From contig JANQIW010000068.1 in NCBI GenBank assembly GCA_028281945.1, forward strand, positions 57,018 through 121,017: a stretch of DNA of 64,000 nt, written 5' to 3'. This document shows, piece by piece, positions 28,822-37,707 of this stretch. This DNA is from Prochloraceae cyanobacterium PL24a_bin.78 (lineage in GTDB: Bacteria > Cyanobacteriota > Cyanobacteriia > Cyanobacteriales > JANQIW01). A program made the position numbers and the translations under genes. Position 1 is the stretch's first letter. Every line of letters starts with the position of its first letter. The notes under the pieces were generated by a model. That model was not told the origin of the DNA, searched no databases, and was given only the letters and a program-made list of their open reading frames with translations.

Positions 28822-29442
28822 TTATTTTTCTAAAATTAATTTAACTAGATTCTTAACTAAACGCTCTTCTGCCATAGGCATTAAATCTTTTCCATGAAGG
28901 AGTTCTTGAATCATAATATGATGAATAAGAGAACCAATAAAAATTCTTGCTACTGCTTCCGTATCAGTAATCTTTAATTCCTGACATTCTCGGAGATATT
29001 GAGTTAGAATTTTAGTAGCAGGTTGAGCTACATTACTTAAAAATAAATTAGATAAATCTGGGCGTTTTTCCGATTCTGTTAAAATTAATCTCACAAAACG
29101 AAGATATTGTGGATCCTTGACAACTTTTAACAATCTATAAGCTAAATTGGGCAAGACTTCTTCCGGCTTTCCTTGAAGTGGTTTGGCCCATACTAACTGG
29201 AATTTTTCACAGGCTAAATGTTTAATTAAGGCAGTAAATAAACCATTTTTATCGCAAAAGTGGCTATACAAAGTTTGTTTAGATACTCCTGCCCGTTTGG
29301 CAATATTATCCATAGTAGTACGAGCATAACCATATTTAAGGAATTCTGGCAAGGCTCCTTTAAGAATTTGTTCGGCTTTATCTAATCCTCTTGCTTGTTT
29401 CACTATTTTTGATTCGTTTTTTAATTTGCAAACAATACTCAT
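28822..29442 (-). CDS. TetR/AcrR family transcriptional regulator
   Basis: The N-terminal helix-turn-helix (about residues 25-70) reads YARTTMDNIAKRAGVSKQTLYSHFCDKNGLF, a standard TetR DNA-binding domain. The remaining 130 residues form the ligand and dimer domain, with no recognisable ligand signature. The gene diverges from a devBCA-type exporter operon, and the 89-bp gap holds two copies of a palindrome, so it most likely represses both itself and the exporter. This arrangement of TetR with HlyD, permease and ATPase genes is common for exporters induced by their substrates. The length of 206 aa is usual. The ATG at 29440-29442 is followed by the basic start CKLKNESKIVKQARG. Confidence 0.92.
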   Translation of the reverse strand: MSIVCKLKNESKIVKQARGLDKAEQILKGALPEFLKYGYARTTMDNIAKRAGVSKQTLYSHFCDKNGLFTALIKHLACEKFQLVWAKPLQGKPEEVLPNLAYRLLKVVKDPQYLRFVRLILTESEKRPDLSNLFLSNVAQPATKILTQYLRECQELKITDTEAVARIFIGSLIHHIMIQELLHGKDLMPMAEERLVKNLVKLILEK

Positions 29443-29449
29443 TTTTTTC

Positions 29450-29512
29450 TTGACAAAATCATACTAGACAGTCTAGTATAATATTAACAAATAAAACTGT
29501 ACAGTCTAGTTT
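29450..29512. promoter_or_regulatory. TetR operator pair in the tetR-devB divergent promoter region
   Basis: A perfect 19-bp palindrome, ATACTAGACAGTCTAGTAT (29461-29479), lies directly after a TTGACA hexamer (29450-29455). It covers the likely -10 (TAGTAT at 29474-29479, 18-bp spacing). A second, imperfect copy, AAACTGTACAGTCTAGTTT, is at 29494-29512, exactly 33 bp further on, about three helical turns. Binding here would block exporter transcription and, in the other direction, tetR. Assignment to the adjacent TetR protein is inference from position and symmetry. Confidence 0.75.
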
Positions 29513-29531
29513 AATATCTAGTTTAATTGAT

Positions 29532-30842
29532 ATGGATGCAGAACTCAATTTTAAATCAAAATCAAAAAAGCGATTGATTATTATTTCCACAATTGCTTTA
29601 GCAACTATAGGTTTAGGTTTATTCTATCTAACTCAAAGCACCAGAGAAGAATCCTCTTCTAATTCAACTTCATCCGAAGTTGTTACACAAGAAAAACCAA
29701 TCCTTAGATCAGTTAGTGCTTTAGGTAGACTCGAACCAGAAGGAGAAGTTATTCAATTAGCATCTTCACCTAATCTAGGTGGTGCAAAAGTAGTAGAGTT
29801 ATTAATAGATGAAGGAGATCAAGTAGAAAAAGACCAAATCATCGCTATTCTCGATAGTAATGAAAGTCGATTAGCAGATGTAGAAAGGGCACAAAGAGAA
29901 ATTGAAGTAGCTGAAGCTAATCTAGCAATTGTCAAAGCAGGGGCAAAACAAGGTGAAATCAATGCCCAAAAAGCTACCATCGAACGCTTAGAAGCCGAAT
30001 TGGAATGGCAAATCATTACTAATGAAGCTAGAATTTCCCGTTTAGAAGCCCAATTGGAACGTGAAAAAGAACAACTAAATGCTACTGTAAATCGAGTTAA
30101 ATCAGAACAGAGAAACGCCGAATCTGAATATCAAAGACATGAATACCTAGCAAATGAAGGAGTAATCTCAGAATCTGAATTAGATAATCGGAAATTAATC
30201 CTAGAAACAGCCCAAGAAAGAGTAAAAGAAGCTGAAGCAGACTACAAGAAAAGTTTAGAAACTCTCCAACAAGAAATCAAAGAAACCAAGGCAATTTCCA
30301 ATCAATCCGTCAGAAGGCTAGAAAAACAAATCGATGAAGCCAAAGCAGAATTAGACAGAATTGCCGAAGTGCGAGACGTAGACGTTATCGAAGCACAAGC
30401 CCAAGTAGAAATGGCCAAAGCCGTTTTAAAACAAGCAAAGGCAGGCCTAAAATTAAGCTATGTTAAAGCACCCTTTAAAAGTCAAATTCTTAAAATTCAT
30501 ACCTACCCAGGTGAAAGCGTCAGCGAAGACGATGGAATCGTAGAAATCGGCAAAACTGATCAAATGTTTGCAGTTGCAGAAGTTTATGAAAGCAACATTA
30601 GTAAAGTCACTCTAGGCCAAGCCGCAGAAATCAGCAGTGAAAATAATGGTTTTGAAGGTAAACTAACAGGAATCGTCAGTAAAATAGGCAATCAAATTGG
30701 TAAAAAAGATGTCTTAGATACTGATCCAGCTGCCGATGTTGATGCTCGAGTTGTAGAAGTAGAAATTAAATTAGATCCCCAATCTAGCCAAAGAGTTTCT
30801 AATTTAAGTAATGCCAAAGTATTTGTGGAGATTTTACTATGA
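29532..30842 (+). CDS. devB: DevB-type membrane fusion protein of an ABC exporter
   Basis: This is an HlyD-family periplasmic adaptor. A single N-terminal membrane segment (RLIIISTIALATIGLGLFYL, about residues 14-33) is followed by a lipoyl half-motif (VVELLIDEGDQVEKDQIIAILD). A long coiled-coil hairpin rich in Glu, Lys and Ala runs over about residues 110-300. The second lipoyl half and beta-barrel contain SYVKAPFKSQILKIHTYPGESV. It belongs to the DevBCA family, which in heterocyst formers exports glycolipids. This strain shows no sign of heterocysts, so the cargo is unknown. The stop overlaps the start of devC by 4 bp (ATGA), showing a translationally coupled operon under the TetR operator. 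Confidence 0.92.
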   Translation: MDAELNFKSKSKKRLIIISTIALATIGLGLFYLTQSTREESSSNSTSSEVVTQEKPILRSVSALGRLEPEGEVIQLASSPNLGGAKVVELLIDEGDQVEKDQIIAILDSNESRLADVERAQREIEVAEANLAIVKAGAKQGEINAQKATIERLEAELEWQIITNEARISRLEAQLEREKEQLNATVNRVKSEQRNAESEYQRHEYLANEGVISESELDNRKLILETAQERVKEAEADYKKSLETLQQEIKETKAISNQSVRRLEKQIDEAKAELDRIAEVRDVDVIEAQAQVEMAKAVLKQAKAGLKLSYVKAPFKSQILKIHTYPGESVSEDDGIVEIGKTDQMFAVAEVYESNISKVTLGQAAEISSENNGFEGKLTGIVSKIGNQIGKKDVLDTDPAADVDARVVEVEIKLDPQSSQRVSNLSNAKVFVEILL

Positions 30843-31990
30843 GAATACCTTTAGCTTGGTTTCAATTAACCAGAGAAAAAATCCGTTTAGCTATTGCACT
30901 TGCTGGTATAGGTTTTGCTGATATCTTAATGTTTATGCAGTTAGGATTTAGAGATGCTTTGTTTGATAGTGCCATAAAAATACACGAGAATTTTGATGGA
31001 GATGCCTTTTTAATTAGCCCTCAATCTGATGCCATCATTGCCATGGAAAGTTTTTCTGCTCGAAGATTATATCAGTCACTTGGTGTCAAAGGAGTAGAAT
31101 CAATTACCCCAGTTTATTTAAATTTTATTCAATTTAAAAATCCAGAAACTAAAACAAGTCGGGCTATTTTAGTCATCGGTTTTAATCCTTCTAATTCAAT
31201 CTTTAATATAGAAGGAGTCGAAAAGAATTTAGAGACTATTAAACTTCAAGATGTGGTTTTGTTTGATGATTTATCTAGAGAAGAATTTGGCCCAATTGTG
31301 TCAGATTTTCAAGCAGGAAAAACTGTAAAAACAGAAGTAGGAGAAAGGGAAGTTACAATAGGTGGATTATTTTCTATTGGCTCTTCTTTTGGCGCAGATG
31401 GTAATCTTATTACTAGCGATTTAAACTTTTTAAGATTATTTCCTAATCGAGAAAGAGGATTAATAGATGTTGGTGTAATCCAGATAGAAGAAACTGCCAA
31501 TTTGGATTCAGTTTTAGAGAATTTAAAACGCCAATTAAATCAAGGAGATGTTTTAGTTTTATCGAAAGAAGAATTTGTTGAATATGAAAGAAATTATTGG
31601 GAAAATAGTACCAATATTGGCTTTGTTTTTGGTTTAGGTACCGTAATGGGTTTGATTGTAGGAGTCGTTATTGTTTATCAAATTCTCTACACTGATGTAG
31701 CTGATCATTTACCAGAATATGCTACTTTAAAAGCCATAGGATATTCGGATTTTTATTTACTAACTTTAGTTTTTCAACAAGCAATTCTTTTAGGCATGAT
31801 TGGTTATTTACCGGGTTTTGCCATGGGAATTTTTCTTTATTCACAAACAGCCGCAGCTACAGGTTTACCAATTGCAATGACTGTAAGTAGAGCCATCACT
31901 GTGTTAATTTTAACAGTAGGAATGTGTTTCTTTTCTGGCGGTATTGCGGTAGGAAAATTAAGAGCAGCGGATCCGGCAGATATCTTTTAA
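30839..31990 (+). CDS. devC: DevC-type ABC exporter permease
   Basis: This 383-aa protein is an FtsX/MacB-like permease. One membrane helix near the N-terminus (IRLAIALAGIGFADILMFMQLGFRDALF, about residues 15-42) precedes a large extracytoplasmic domain of about 200 residues. Three helices follow in the C-terminal third (IGFVFGLGTVMGLIVGVVIVYQI, LTLVFQQAILLGMIGYLPGFAMGIFL, AITVLILTVGMCFFSGGIAVGKL). The ending KLRAADPADIF is typical of DevC proteins. It starts inside the devB stop codon (ATGA overlap). It would form the inner-membrane channel with the DevA ATPase and hand substrate to DevB and an outer membrane TolC-like protein outside the window. Confidence 0.92.
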   Translation: MRIPLAWFQLTREKIRLAIALAGIGFADILMFMQLGFRDALFDSAIKIHENFDGDAFLISPQSDAIIAMESFSARRLYQSLGVKGVESITPVYLNFIQFKNPETKTSRAILVIGFNPSNSIFNIEGVEKNLETIKLQDVVLFDDLSREEFGPIVSDFQAGKTVKTEVGEREVTIGGLFSIGSSFGADGNLITSDLNFLRLFPNRERGLIDVGVIQIEETANLDSVLENLKRQLNQGDVLVLSKEEFVEYERNYWENSTNIGFVFGLGTVMGLIVGVVIVYQILYTDVADHLPEYATLKAIGYSDFYLLTLVFQQAILLGMIGYLPGFAMGIFLYSQTAAATGLPIAMTVSRAITVLILTVGMCFFSGGIAVGKLRAADPADIF

Positions 31991-32068
31991 TTAGCTAATA
32001 ACTAATAATATAAATACAATAAATACTCTTTAAATCATTAATTGTCCATGGTTTGGTAAGCAAAAAAA

Positions 32069-32815
32069 ATGAACCAACAACTCTCAAAAAATACCTCAAA
32101 ACAAGAATCTAAAATAGTAGTTGAAGCAACTAATTTAAATCACTCTTACGGAGAAGGTAAATTAGAAAAGCAAATTTTGTTTGATATTAATTTGAAATTA
32201 TATTCTTCAGAAGTAATCATTTTAAAAGGGCCATCAGGATCAGGAAAAACCACTTTATTAACCTTAATGGGAGGATTACGATCGGCTCAATCAGGAAGTT
32301 TAAAAGTCTTTGGAGAAGAATTAGTAGGAGCCAATAAAGATAAATTAATTCAAATTAGAAGAAATATTGGCTATATATTTCAAGCCCATAATTTATTAAA
32401 ATCTTTAACTGCTAGACAAAATGTCCAAATGTCAATTGAATTGCATGAAGAAATTAGCCCTAAAGAAGCAAAAGAAAAATCCATCGCCATGTTAGAAACA
32501 GTAGGATTAAAAGACTGGATTAATTATTATCCCGACAATCTTTCAGGAGGGCAAAAACAAAGAGTAGCAATTGCTAGAGCCTTAGTTAGCCAGCCAGCCA
32601 TGGTATTAGCCGATGAGCCTACAGCAGCATTGGACAGTAAATCAGGGCGTAATGTGGTGGAATTAATGCAACAATTAGCTAAAGAACAAGGATGTACCAT
32701 TTTAATTGTGACCCACGACGATCGAATTTTAGACGTAGCAGAAAGAATAATTGAATTAGAAGATGGAAAACTTACTCGAAAAGACAAAAGTAAGCAAGAA
32801 CTAATTAGTAATTGA
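32069..32815 (+). CDS. devA: DevA-type ABC exporter ATP-binding protein
   Basis: The 248-aa ATPase has Walker A GPSGSGKTTLL, the signature LSGGQKQRVAIARAL, Walker B MVLADEPTAALD and the switch His in LIVTHDDRI. It belongs to the MacB/LolD-like subfamily that powers DevC-type permeases. It follows devC after a 78-bp gap, so it is probably the third gene of the operon controlled by the upstream TetR palindromes, although a separate start of transcription in the gap cannot be excluded. The first 20 residues (MNQQLSKNTSKQESKIVVEA) are a polar extension before the ABC core. It is convergent with the GGDEF-EAL gene, only 25 bp away. Confidence 0.95.
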   Translation: MNQQLSKNTSKQESKIVVEATNLNHSYGEGKLEKQILFDINLKLYSSEVIILKGPSGSGKTTLLTLMGGLRSAQSGSLKVFGEELVGANKDKLIQIRRNIGYIFQAHNLLKSLTARQNVQMSIELHEEISPKEAKEKSIAMLETVGLKDWINYYPDNLSGGQKQRVAIARALVSQPAMVLADEPTAALDSKSGRNVVELMQQLAKEQGCTILIVTHDDRILDVAERIIELEDGKLTRKDKSKQELISN

Positions 32816-32840
32816 TATATTAAAATATAATTTTTAGATT

Positions 32841-34676
32841 TTAAATAATATTTTTCATATGATAATCTTTAATAAATTCCCAAGCTTTTTCAGAATCTAA
32901 TGGTTTAGCAATGAAATAACCTTGTCCGAATTCACATTCTAACTCTTTAAGACGCTGAATTTGATCTTCCTCTTCTATTCCTTCAGCAACCACCTGTATT
33001 TTCAGTAAATGAGCCAGAGTAATAATAGCGCGAACAATTTCTAAATTTTCATCCTTACGATCCATTCGAGCAATAAAAGAACGATCAACTTTCAAAATAT
33101 CAATAGGGAATTGATGTAAACAACTTAAAGAAGAATATCCCGTCCCAAAATCATCAAGACTCAGACAAATATCACGCTCTTTTAAATCCTGAAGAATTTT
33201 CTTAGCTAATTGAGCATTATCCATAATAGCACTTTCAGTAATTTCCAAATTTAAACTACTAGGATTAATATTAGTTTCATCAAGAATTTTTTCAATACAA
33301 AAAACAATATTAGGTTGAGAAAATTGTTTAACAGAAAGATTAACACTCATAGTTAAAGATTGAAGAGAATCACCAAAATCTTCATCACTTTGCCAAATTT
33401 TTAATTGATGACAAGCTTTACTCAAAACCTTCATTCCCAGTTCAAAAATTAAACCAGTTTCTTCAGCAACAGGGATAAAAATCCCAGGAGAAATCATCTT
33501 TTTTCCCGGAGGTTGCCAACGCACAAGAGCTTCAAAACCTTTAAGATTATTAGTAGCTAAACAAATAATTGGTTGATAATGAACAATAAAATGATCCAAC
33601 CTTAAAGCCTCCCGTAAATCTGTCTCTAATTGGAGGGTTTTTTGAACTTTTTTATGCATTTCTGGTTTAAAGACTTGATAACGAGCACTACCTAAAGCCT
33701 TTGCTTGATACATAGCGGTATCCACATCTCGTAAGATATCTTGTGGATTATCATAATCCCCTCTACTCAAAACAATCCCGATACTAGTATTAATATAAAC
33801 CTGATGTTCTTGATCGATTACAATAGCAAACGATAAATCTTGATGAATTTTTTCAGCAATAGTAATGGCATCATGAGGATTTTTCAGTTTTTCTAAAAGA
33901 ATAATAAACTCATCTCCCCCCAGACGAGCAATCAGATCATTAGGTCTCAATATTTTTTTTAAACGTTTAGAAATCTCAATTAAAAGTTTATCTCCCATCA
34001 AATGCCCTAAAGAATCATTGACTATTTTAAAGCGATCGAAATCTAGAAATAAAACAGCAAATAAATAATCAGATTCTTGTTTCCCACGTTGAATAGCTTT
34101 TTTAAGATGATTCAGAAAAAAAGCTCGATTTGGTAAATCAGTCAAATCATCATGATATGCCATATGCAAAAGACGTTTTTGAGTTTGTTTGTGCTCAACA
34201 ATTTCCTTCTCTAACTCAGCCGTGCGTTGTTTAATTTTTGTTTCTAAATTTTGGTTGAGTCTTTCAATTTGGATTTTTGCAGCTTTAAAATTAAGTTGAT
34301 TTTTAACGCGAATTAATACTTCTTGAAACTGAAATGGTTTAGTAATATAATCAACACCTCCCACTTCAAAAGCTTTAACCTTATCCATGGCCTCATCCAA
34401 AGCACTTAAAAATATGATAGGAATTTCACGAGAAAAAGGTAAAGATTTTAACTTCTGACATACTTCATAGCCATTCATATTTGGCATTTTAATATCTAAT
34501 AAAATTAGATCTGGGGGGATGGTTTCTACTGCTTTGAGAGCCATTTTGCCATTAGTTACTGCTCTTACTTTATAACCTTCTTCTCTCAACATAGTAGATA
34601 AAACGTTTAGATTAGCAGGTGTATCATCAACTAATAAAATATCGGGTGGAGAAACTTTATTTTCAACGCTATACAT
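32841..34676 (-). CDS. Response regulator with GGDEF and EAL domains
   Basis: A receiver domain (about residues 12-128: ILLVDDTPANLNVL, phosphoacceptor Asp in DLILLDIKMPNMNGYEVC, Lys in ITKPFQF) is followed by a coiled-coil linker. A GGDEF domain comes next (RLGGDEFIILLE, about 245-256), then an EAL domain (GFEALVRWQPP, about 375-385; DDFGTGYSSL; VVAEGIEEEDQ). The signature residues of both domains are intact, so it could both make and break cyclic di-GMP. It lies 88 bp downstream of a hybrid histidine kinase on the same strand, and phosphotransfer from that kinase is a reasonable guess. The start MYSVENKVSPPDILLVDD is close to the receiver fold, so the ATG is well placed. Confidence 0.94.
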   Translation of the reverse strand: MYSVENKVSPPDILLVDDTPANLNVLSTMLREEGYKVRAVTNGKMALKAVETIPPDLILLDIKMPNMNGYEVCQKLKSLPFSREIPIIFLSALDEAMDKVKAFEVGGVDYITKPFQFQEVLIRVKNQLNFKAAKIQIERLNQNLETKIKQRTAELEKEIVEHKQTQKRLLHMAYHDDLTDLPNRAFFLNHLKKAIQRGKQESDYLFAVLFLDFDRFKIVNDSLGHLMGDKLLIEISKRLKKILRPNDLIARLGGDEFIILLEKLKNPHDAITIAEKIHQDLSFAIVIDQEHQVYINTSIGIVLSRGDYDNPQDILRDVDTAMYQAKALGSARYQVFKPEMHKKVQKTLQLETDLREALRLDHFIVHYQPIICLATNNLKGFEALVRWQPPGKKMISPGIFIPVAEETGLIFELGMKVLSKACHQLKIWQSDEDFGDSLQSLTMSVNLSVKQFSQPNIVFCIEKILDETNINPSSLNLEITESAIMDNAQLAKKILQDLKERDICLSLDDFGTGYSSLSCLHQFPIDILKVDRSFIARMDRKDENLEIVRAIITLAHLLKIQVVAEGIEEEDQIQRLKELECEFGQGYFIAKPLDSEKAWEFIKDYHMKNII

Positions 34677-34764
34677 AATTATAATTCAACATATTTAGGT
34701 CTTTTTTTACTAATTTAATAATCGATATTTAAGTAAAATTTACCAAGAATTACTTTTGTTATAT

Positions 34765-36945
34765 TTAAAATTTATTCTTAGTTAAATCTGAAATTGTTTC
34801 AAAAAGAAAATTATTTAATAAGAAATTAAGTTTTTCTTTTAATTTTTCGTGTTTTTCAGGTATTTTATCCAATAAAATAGCTATTTCTTCACAATCAGCA
34901 GCGGCAGCAAAATGATTAAGATTCATTCTCCATTGAGTTGGCATAACTTCTAAATCAGATGGTTTCAATTCAATTAATGGGGTATTCGAGCTTGATAAAT
35001 CTGATACACCTTTTTCTACCTTAATATATTCTATTTGTAAATGCTGAGCAATTTTTTGTAAAAGTATTTCTTCTCTCCATGGTTTGCTAATTAAATCATC
35101 ATACTCTGTCTTGATATTTTTAGTCAAATCATCTTCAATACCATTAACAGTTATGGCGATAATTTTAGTACAAGAGGTTTTTTCTTTAGCTCTAATTCTT
35201 TTTATCATTTTAGAAACTTCCATTTTAGGTATAAGAATATCTATTAACACTAAATTAGGCATAAAACTTTCCCACAAAGTGATACCATCTATTTCATTAT
35301 TAGCAACTTTTACCTGAAAACCAACCTTAGTTAAACTATCTAATAGTAAGTCACTATTTTCTTTGTTATGATCTATAACCAAAATGCGATTTTTTTTCTC
35401 ATTGAAAGGCAATTTTAGTGTAAAAGAACAATTATTACAAAAAGAAATCTCTTTTAAAAAAGGTATTTCCACTGGTAAATACAAATTAGCAATAGTTCCT
35501 TTTCCTACTGTACTAGTCAAAGTAAGATCTCCTCCAAGTGCTTCTGCATATTTTTTACTAATAGCTAAACCTAAACCAGTTCCTTTTTGAGAATTCTGGG
35601 CTACTATTGTTTTTTCAAATACTTTAAATATTTTATCAATTTCTGTTGCTTCTATTCCTAATCCCGTATCTTCTATTTCAAAACTTATAATTATTTTTTG
35701 TTTTGTAGATAAATTATCCTCTTGATTTGGTTTACTTTTTATGGTTAAAGAAACTTTTCCTTCTGAAGTAAATTTAATAGCATTATTAAGTAAATTTACT
35801 AAAATCTGACCTAATTTTTCTTCATCAGTTTTAAGATAGCGTAAAGCTTGAGTATAACCAGAAAAAGATAACTCTATCCCTTTTGATTTTGCCTCTTCTT
35901 GAAACATTTCTTCTAACTGAGAAAGTAAAGAATAAAAATCGAAATTTTTTTCAATTACTTTTAGTTTTCCTACTTCTATTTTAGACATTTCTAAAATTTT
36001 ATTAATTAAAGAAAGTAGATATTTTCCACTATCATGAATGATTTTGATATATTCTTGTTTTTTTATATCAAGGGTAGGATCATTGTAAATTAATTGAGTA
36101 AAACCTAATATCGCATTAAGAGGGGTTCTTAATTCATGATTCATGGAAGCTAAAAAGGAACTTTTGGTAAAATTTGCTGCTTCTGCGGCTTTTTTGGCTT
36201 GAAACAAAGCCATTTCATTTTGTTTATATTTACTAATATTTATTAATATAATTAAATAAGCTAGGTTATTATGCCAAATAATTTCTTGTTTTTTAACTTT
36301 TAAAATTAGTTTCTTCCCTGAATAATGTTTAATTTTAATTTCTTGTTGTTTAAGTTGAAGATTAAGTTTAATTTGTTTTCCTCTTAAATCTTCTTCAGAT
36401 GTACCTAATAATTTTTCAGTAGCAGCATTGAGGAATATAATCTTTTTTCTTCCATCAGCAATGATAATGCCATTAGACATATTATTAGTAATAGCTAATA
36501 AATCGTTTTGACTTTGTTGTAGTTTTTGATTTTGTTTTTCTAACTGCCTTTGTAATTGAAGTAAAGTTAAATGATGATGGATTTTAACCAAAATTTCTTC
36601 TACTTGAAATGGTTTAGTAATATAATCAGCACCTCCCACTTCAAAAACTTTAATTTTGTCAATTGTCTCATCTATACTATTCATAAAGATTATGGGAATT
36701 GAGGCAGTTTTAGGATTATTTTTAAGTTGTTTACATAGTTGATAAGCATCTATTTCTGGCATAACAATATTTAGTAAAATTAATTCAGGAGCTTCTGTTT
36801 TAATAATCATCAAAGCAATTTTACTATTAGTAACTTTATTAACTTCATAACCTTTTTCTGTCAAAATTCTATCTAAGAAGTCTAAATTTTCTAAATAATG
36901 ATCAATAATTAATATTTTTCCTTTAATTTTTTTCTTGAAGTTCAT
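34765..36945 (-). CDS. Hybrid histidine kinase REC-PAS-HisKA-HATPase-REC with altered first receiver
   Basis: The order is receiver 1 (about 10-128), coiled coil, PAS (about 155-235, GIIIADGRKKIIFLNAATE), HisKA (FLASMNHELRTPLNAILGF, His about 269) and HATPase (LVNLLNNAIKFTSEGK, DTGLGIE, GTGLGLAISKKYAE). Receiver 2 (about 515-635) has phosphoacceptor LVLIDILIPKME. In receiver 1 the expected Asp in LLDI is Asn (ELILLNIVMPEID), so this receiver probably cannot be phosphorylated in the normal way. It keeps the TKPFQVEEIL end. A short C-terminal part (about 655-726, with LNHFAAAADCEEIAILLDKIP) is a possible helical adaptor. There is no transmembrane segment, so the kinase is cytoplasmic. It probably forms an operon with the downstream GGDEF-EAL gene. 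Confidence 0.93.
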   Translation of the reverse strand: MNFKKKIKGKILIIDHYLENLDFLDRILTEKGYEVNKVTNSKIALMIIKTEAPELILLNIVMPEIDAYQLCKQLKNNPKTASIPIIFMNSIDETIDKIKVFEVGGADYITKPFQVEEILVKIHHHLTLLQLQRQLEKQNQKLQQSQNDLLAITNNMSNGIIIADGRKKIIFLNAATEKLLGTSEEDLRGKQIKLNLQLKQQEIKIKHYSGKKLILKVKKQEIIWHNNLAYLIILINISKYKQNEMALFQAKKAAEAANFTKSSFLASMNHELRTPLNAILGFTQLIYNDPTLDIKKQEYIKIIHDSGKYLLSLINKILEMSKIEVGKLKVIEKNFDFYSLLSQLEEMFQEEAKSKGIELSFSGYTQALRYLKTDEEKLGQILVNLLNNAIKFTSEGKVSLTIKSKPNQEDNLSTKQKIIISFEIEDTGLGIEATEIDKIFKVFEKTIVAQNSQKGTGLGLAISKKYAEALGGDLTLTSTVGKGTIANLYLPVEIPFLKEISFCNNCSFTLKLPFNEKKNRILVIDHNKENSDLLLDSLTKVGFQVKVANNEIDGITLWESFMPNLVLIDILIPKMEVSKMIKRIRAKEKTSCTKIIAITVNGIEDDLTKNIKTEYDDLISKPWREEILLQKIAQHLQIEYIKVEKGVSDLSSSNTPLIELKPSDLEVMPTQWRMNLNHFAAAADCEEIAILLDKIPEKHEKLKEKLNFLLNNFLFETISDLTKNKF

Positions 36946-37707
36946 AATAATTTTTCCTCTTAAATCTAGAATTAAATTAATAAGAGTTTGTCGTTTTAAA
37001 AAAATAATCTAATCTATAATATTGCTATTATTTTATTGTTTAATTAATTTTGAAAAAGTTTGATAATCTTAGTGATTTAATTCTTAATGATCTCTAATTA
37101 ATATAGCATTTCTTTCTATTTTTATTAAATTATCAAAAAGCTAATCATAAAATTTTTTAATAGTTAAAATTAATTATAATTAGGAATTAAATTGTTAATC
37201 TCAACAGGTGCATTACCAAAGACAAATTTGATTAAGGAAGCTATTTATTGCTTATGTCAATTAACTATTCCATTTATTTTAATTATTCTTTTCTTTTGTT
37301 TAAGTCTTGCCTAAAGGAGGTCAACTTTTGTATAAAAACAGGAGAGAAAACTAAAGAAATAGCTAGAAAATCAAAGTTTTAACAATTTTTCGAGATAATA
37401 CCAATCATATTATTTTTCCTAAATCATGATATACTTAGTCCGGCTAAGACAAAGGGAATAAGGAGTAAAAAAAGGATGATTAAGATAGATTTTTGTTAGG
37501 AATCAGCAGGTTTTAGATATTTTTAACTCTAGCATTATTTTATAATTTGGTATAACTCATGACAATTTAGCCTAGGTAAAAATTGTTATTTTGTTTATAA
37601 ATTGGTGTATCTTCAATCTAAATTATGTTATAATTTGGTCTATAATCTTAAATATGCTCTTGCATAAGAAAATTAAAAGTAATTAAGTTAGGTGTTGCCC
37701 AAGAAAG
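36946..37707. other. Intergenic region, 762 bp, with repeat
   Basis: This AT-rich divergent gap contains a dispersed-element copy (37482-37555). It also holds an isolated Shine-Dalgarno-like sequence, AAAGGAGGTCA (37313-37323), that is not followed by a usable reading frame. No RNA gene is recognised. Confidence 0.45.
37482..37555 (+). repeat. Dispersed intergenic repeat, copy F
   Basis: GATTTTTGTTAGGAATCAGC then AGGTTTTAGATATTTTTAAC and TCTAGCATTATTTTATAATT matches the copy at 58388-58464 over its 5' part, including GGAATCAGCAG. It has diverged near its 3' end. A purine-rich tract (AAGGGAATAAGGAGTAAAAA) precedes it. Confidence 0.65.

Noticed and set aside
29819-30016. 65-aa minus-strand ORF in devB
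   Set aside because: Antisense to the DevB coiled coil, where low-complexity codons leave open antisense frames.
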